Shown here: piece by piece, positions 6,488-6,722 of the stretch | Layout: each line of letters starts with the position of its first letter | Numbering within the stretch: the stretch's first letter is position 1 | From: Chromatiales bacterium | GTDB taxonomy: Bacteria > Pseudomonadota > Gammaproteobacteria > Thiohalomonadales > Thiohalomonadaceae | Length of the DNA: 6,722 nt | Assembly: GCA_029864785.1 (NCBI GenBank) | Contig: JAOTST010000088.1 | Coordinates: 1-6,722 of the forward strand | Reading direction: 5' to 3' | Notes under the pieces: generated by a model | The model's database searches: none | The model's input: only the letters and a program-made list of their open reading frames with translations | Told to the model about the DNA's origin: nothing | Position numbers and translations under genes: made by a program

Positions 6488-6722
6488 CTACTCCGCATCA
6501 ATCGTTATATTTAAAAGTGCTTCTGCCGCAGCTTCAAACTCAAAATTGTCGAGTAGGCTTGATACCTGTTCAAGTCCTTTAACATCACCAGACTGTAACT
6601 TATCTAATAGGGTTTCAGCTTGATCAAAATCTGTTGTGCGTAAAGCACTGCCCAGTAATTCAAACAGATCTTTAATCTCATCATGCTCTAATTTTGGTAA
6701 GATATTTTTTTTCGGAACTTTA
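6488..6722 (-). CDS. C-terminal tail of a gene cut by the window edge, probably a hybrid histidine kinase
   Basis: The minus strand is open from the right edge to a TAG at 6490-6488, giving 77 residues plus stop. The translated tail is acidic and helical, with leucine-spaced segments (DEIKDLFELLGSAL, AETLLDKLQSG, and SLLDNFEFEAAAEALL near the end). In my experience this leucine-rich helical end, with a closing FEFEAA-type repeat, is typical of the extension after the receiver domain of hybrid sensor kinases. No HPt-type phosphohistidine motif is present. The family call therefore rests on the tail pattern and on the response regulator that follows after only 3 bases. No kinase catalytic motif is inside the window. 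Another signalling or scaffold protein is possible. That it is a real coding region is well supported by tight spacing and the ribosome site of the next gene within its last codons. Confidence 0.68.
   Translation of the reverse strand, partial: KVPKKNILPKLEHDEIKDLFELLGSALRTTDFDQAETLLDKLQSGDVKGLEQVSSLLDNFEFEAAAEALLNITIDAE

Noticed and set aside
6488..6722. HPt domain at the C terminus of the upstream gene
   Set aside because: The helical tail has a single histidine (in LEHDE), without the HxxKG context of HPt domains.

Overview
The window is a compact stretch of bacterial chromosome. All eight genes lie on the minus strand and transcription runs from high to low coordinates. Protein families and gene style (RND efflux operon with a TolC-type outer-membrane channel, TetR/AcrR regulator, DUF924, YfeJ-like amidotransferase, HD-GYP response regulator beside a hybrid kinase) point to a Gram-negative, most likely a gammaproteobacterium of moderate GC. 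The sequence alone does not fix the genus. Genes abut or overlap, there is no non-coding gap above about 90 bases, and I see no RNA genes, insertion sequences, CRISPR arrays or large repeats.

Right part (about 5462-6722): the last 77 codons of a gene that looks like the tail of a hybrid histidine kinase. Three bases later comes a complete receiver plus HD-GYP response regulator. Together they look like a two-component module whose output would be hydrolysis of cyclic di-GMP.

Middle part (about 3862-5422): three small housekeeping-type genes. These are a 78-residue protein with two CDGSH iron-sulfur motifs, a DUF924 protein with a well-supported GTG start, and a stand-alone class I glutamine amidotransferase. 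Short gaps and no visible terminators suggest they are at least partly co-transcribed with the signalling genes.

Left part (1-3861): a self-regulated multidrug-type efflux operon. A promoter with an 18-base inverted-repeat operator precedes a TetR/AcrR repressor. Its stop codon region overlaps the start of a TolC-like outer-membrane channel gene by 8 bases. That gene's stop overlaps the start of an RND inner-membrane pump by 4 bases (ATGA). The pump runs off the left edge after 554 codons, roughly half its expected length. No periplasmic adaptor gene lies in the visible part of the operon, so it must be downstream of the pump or elsewhere.

I find no clear evidence of a novel system. The most informative points are the adaptor-less order and overlaps of the efflux operon, its operator-promoter arrangement, and the two-motif CDGSH gene within a signalling-led gene run.
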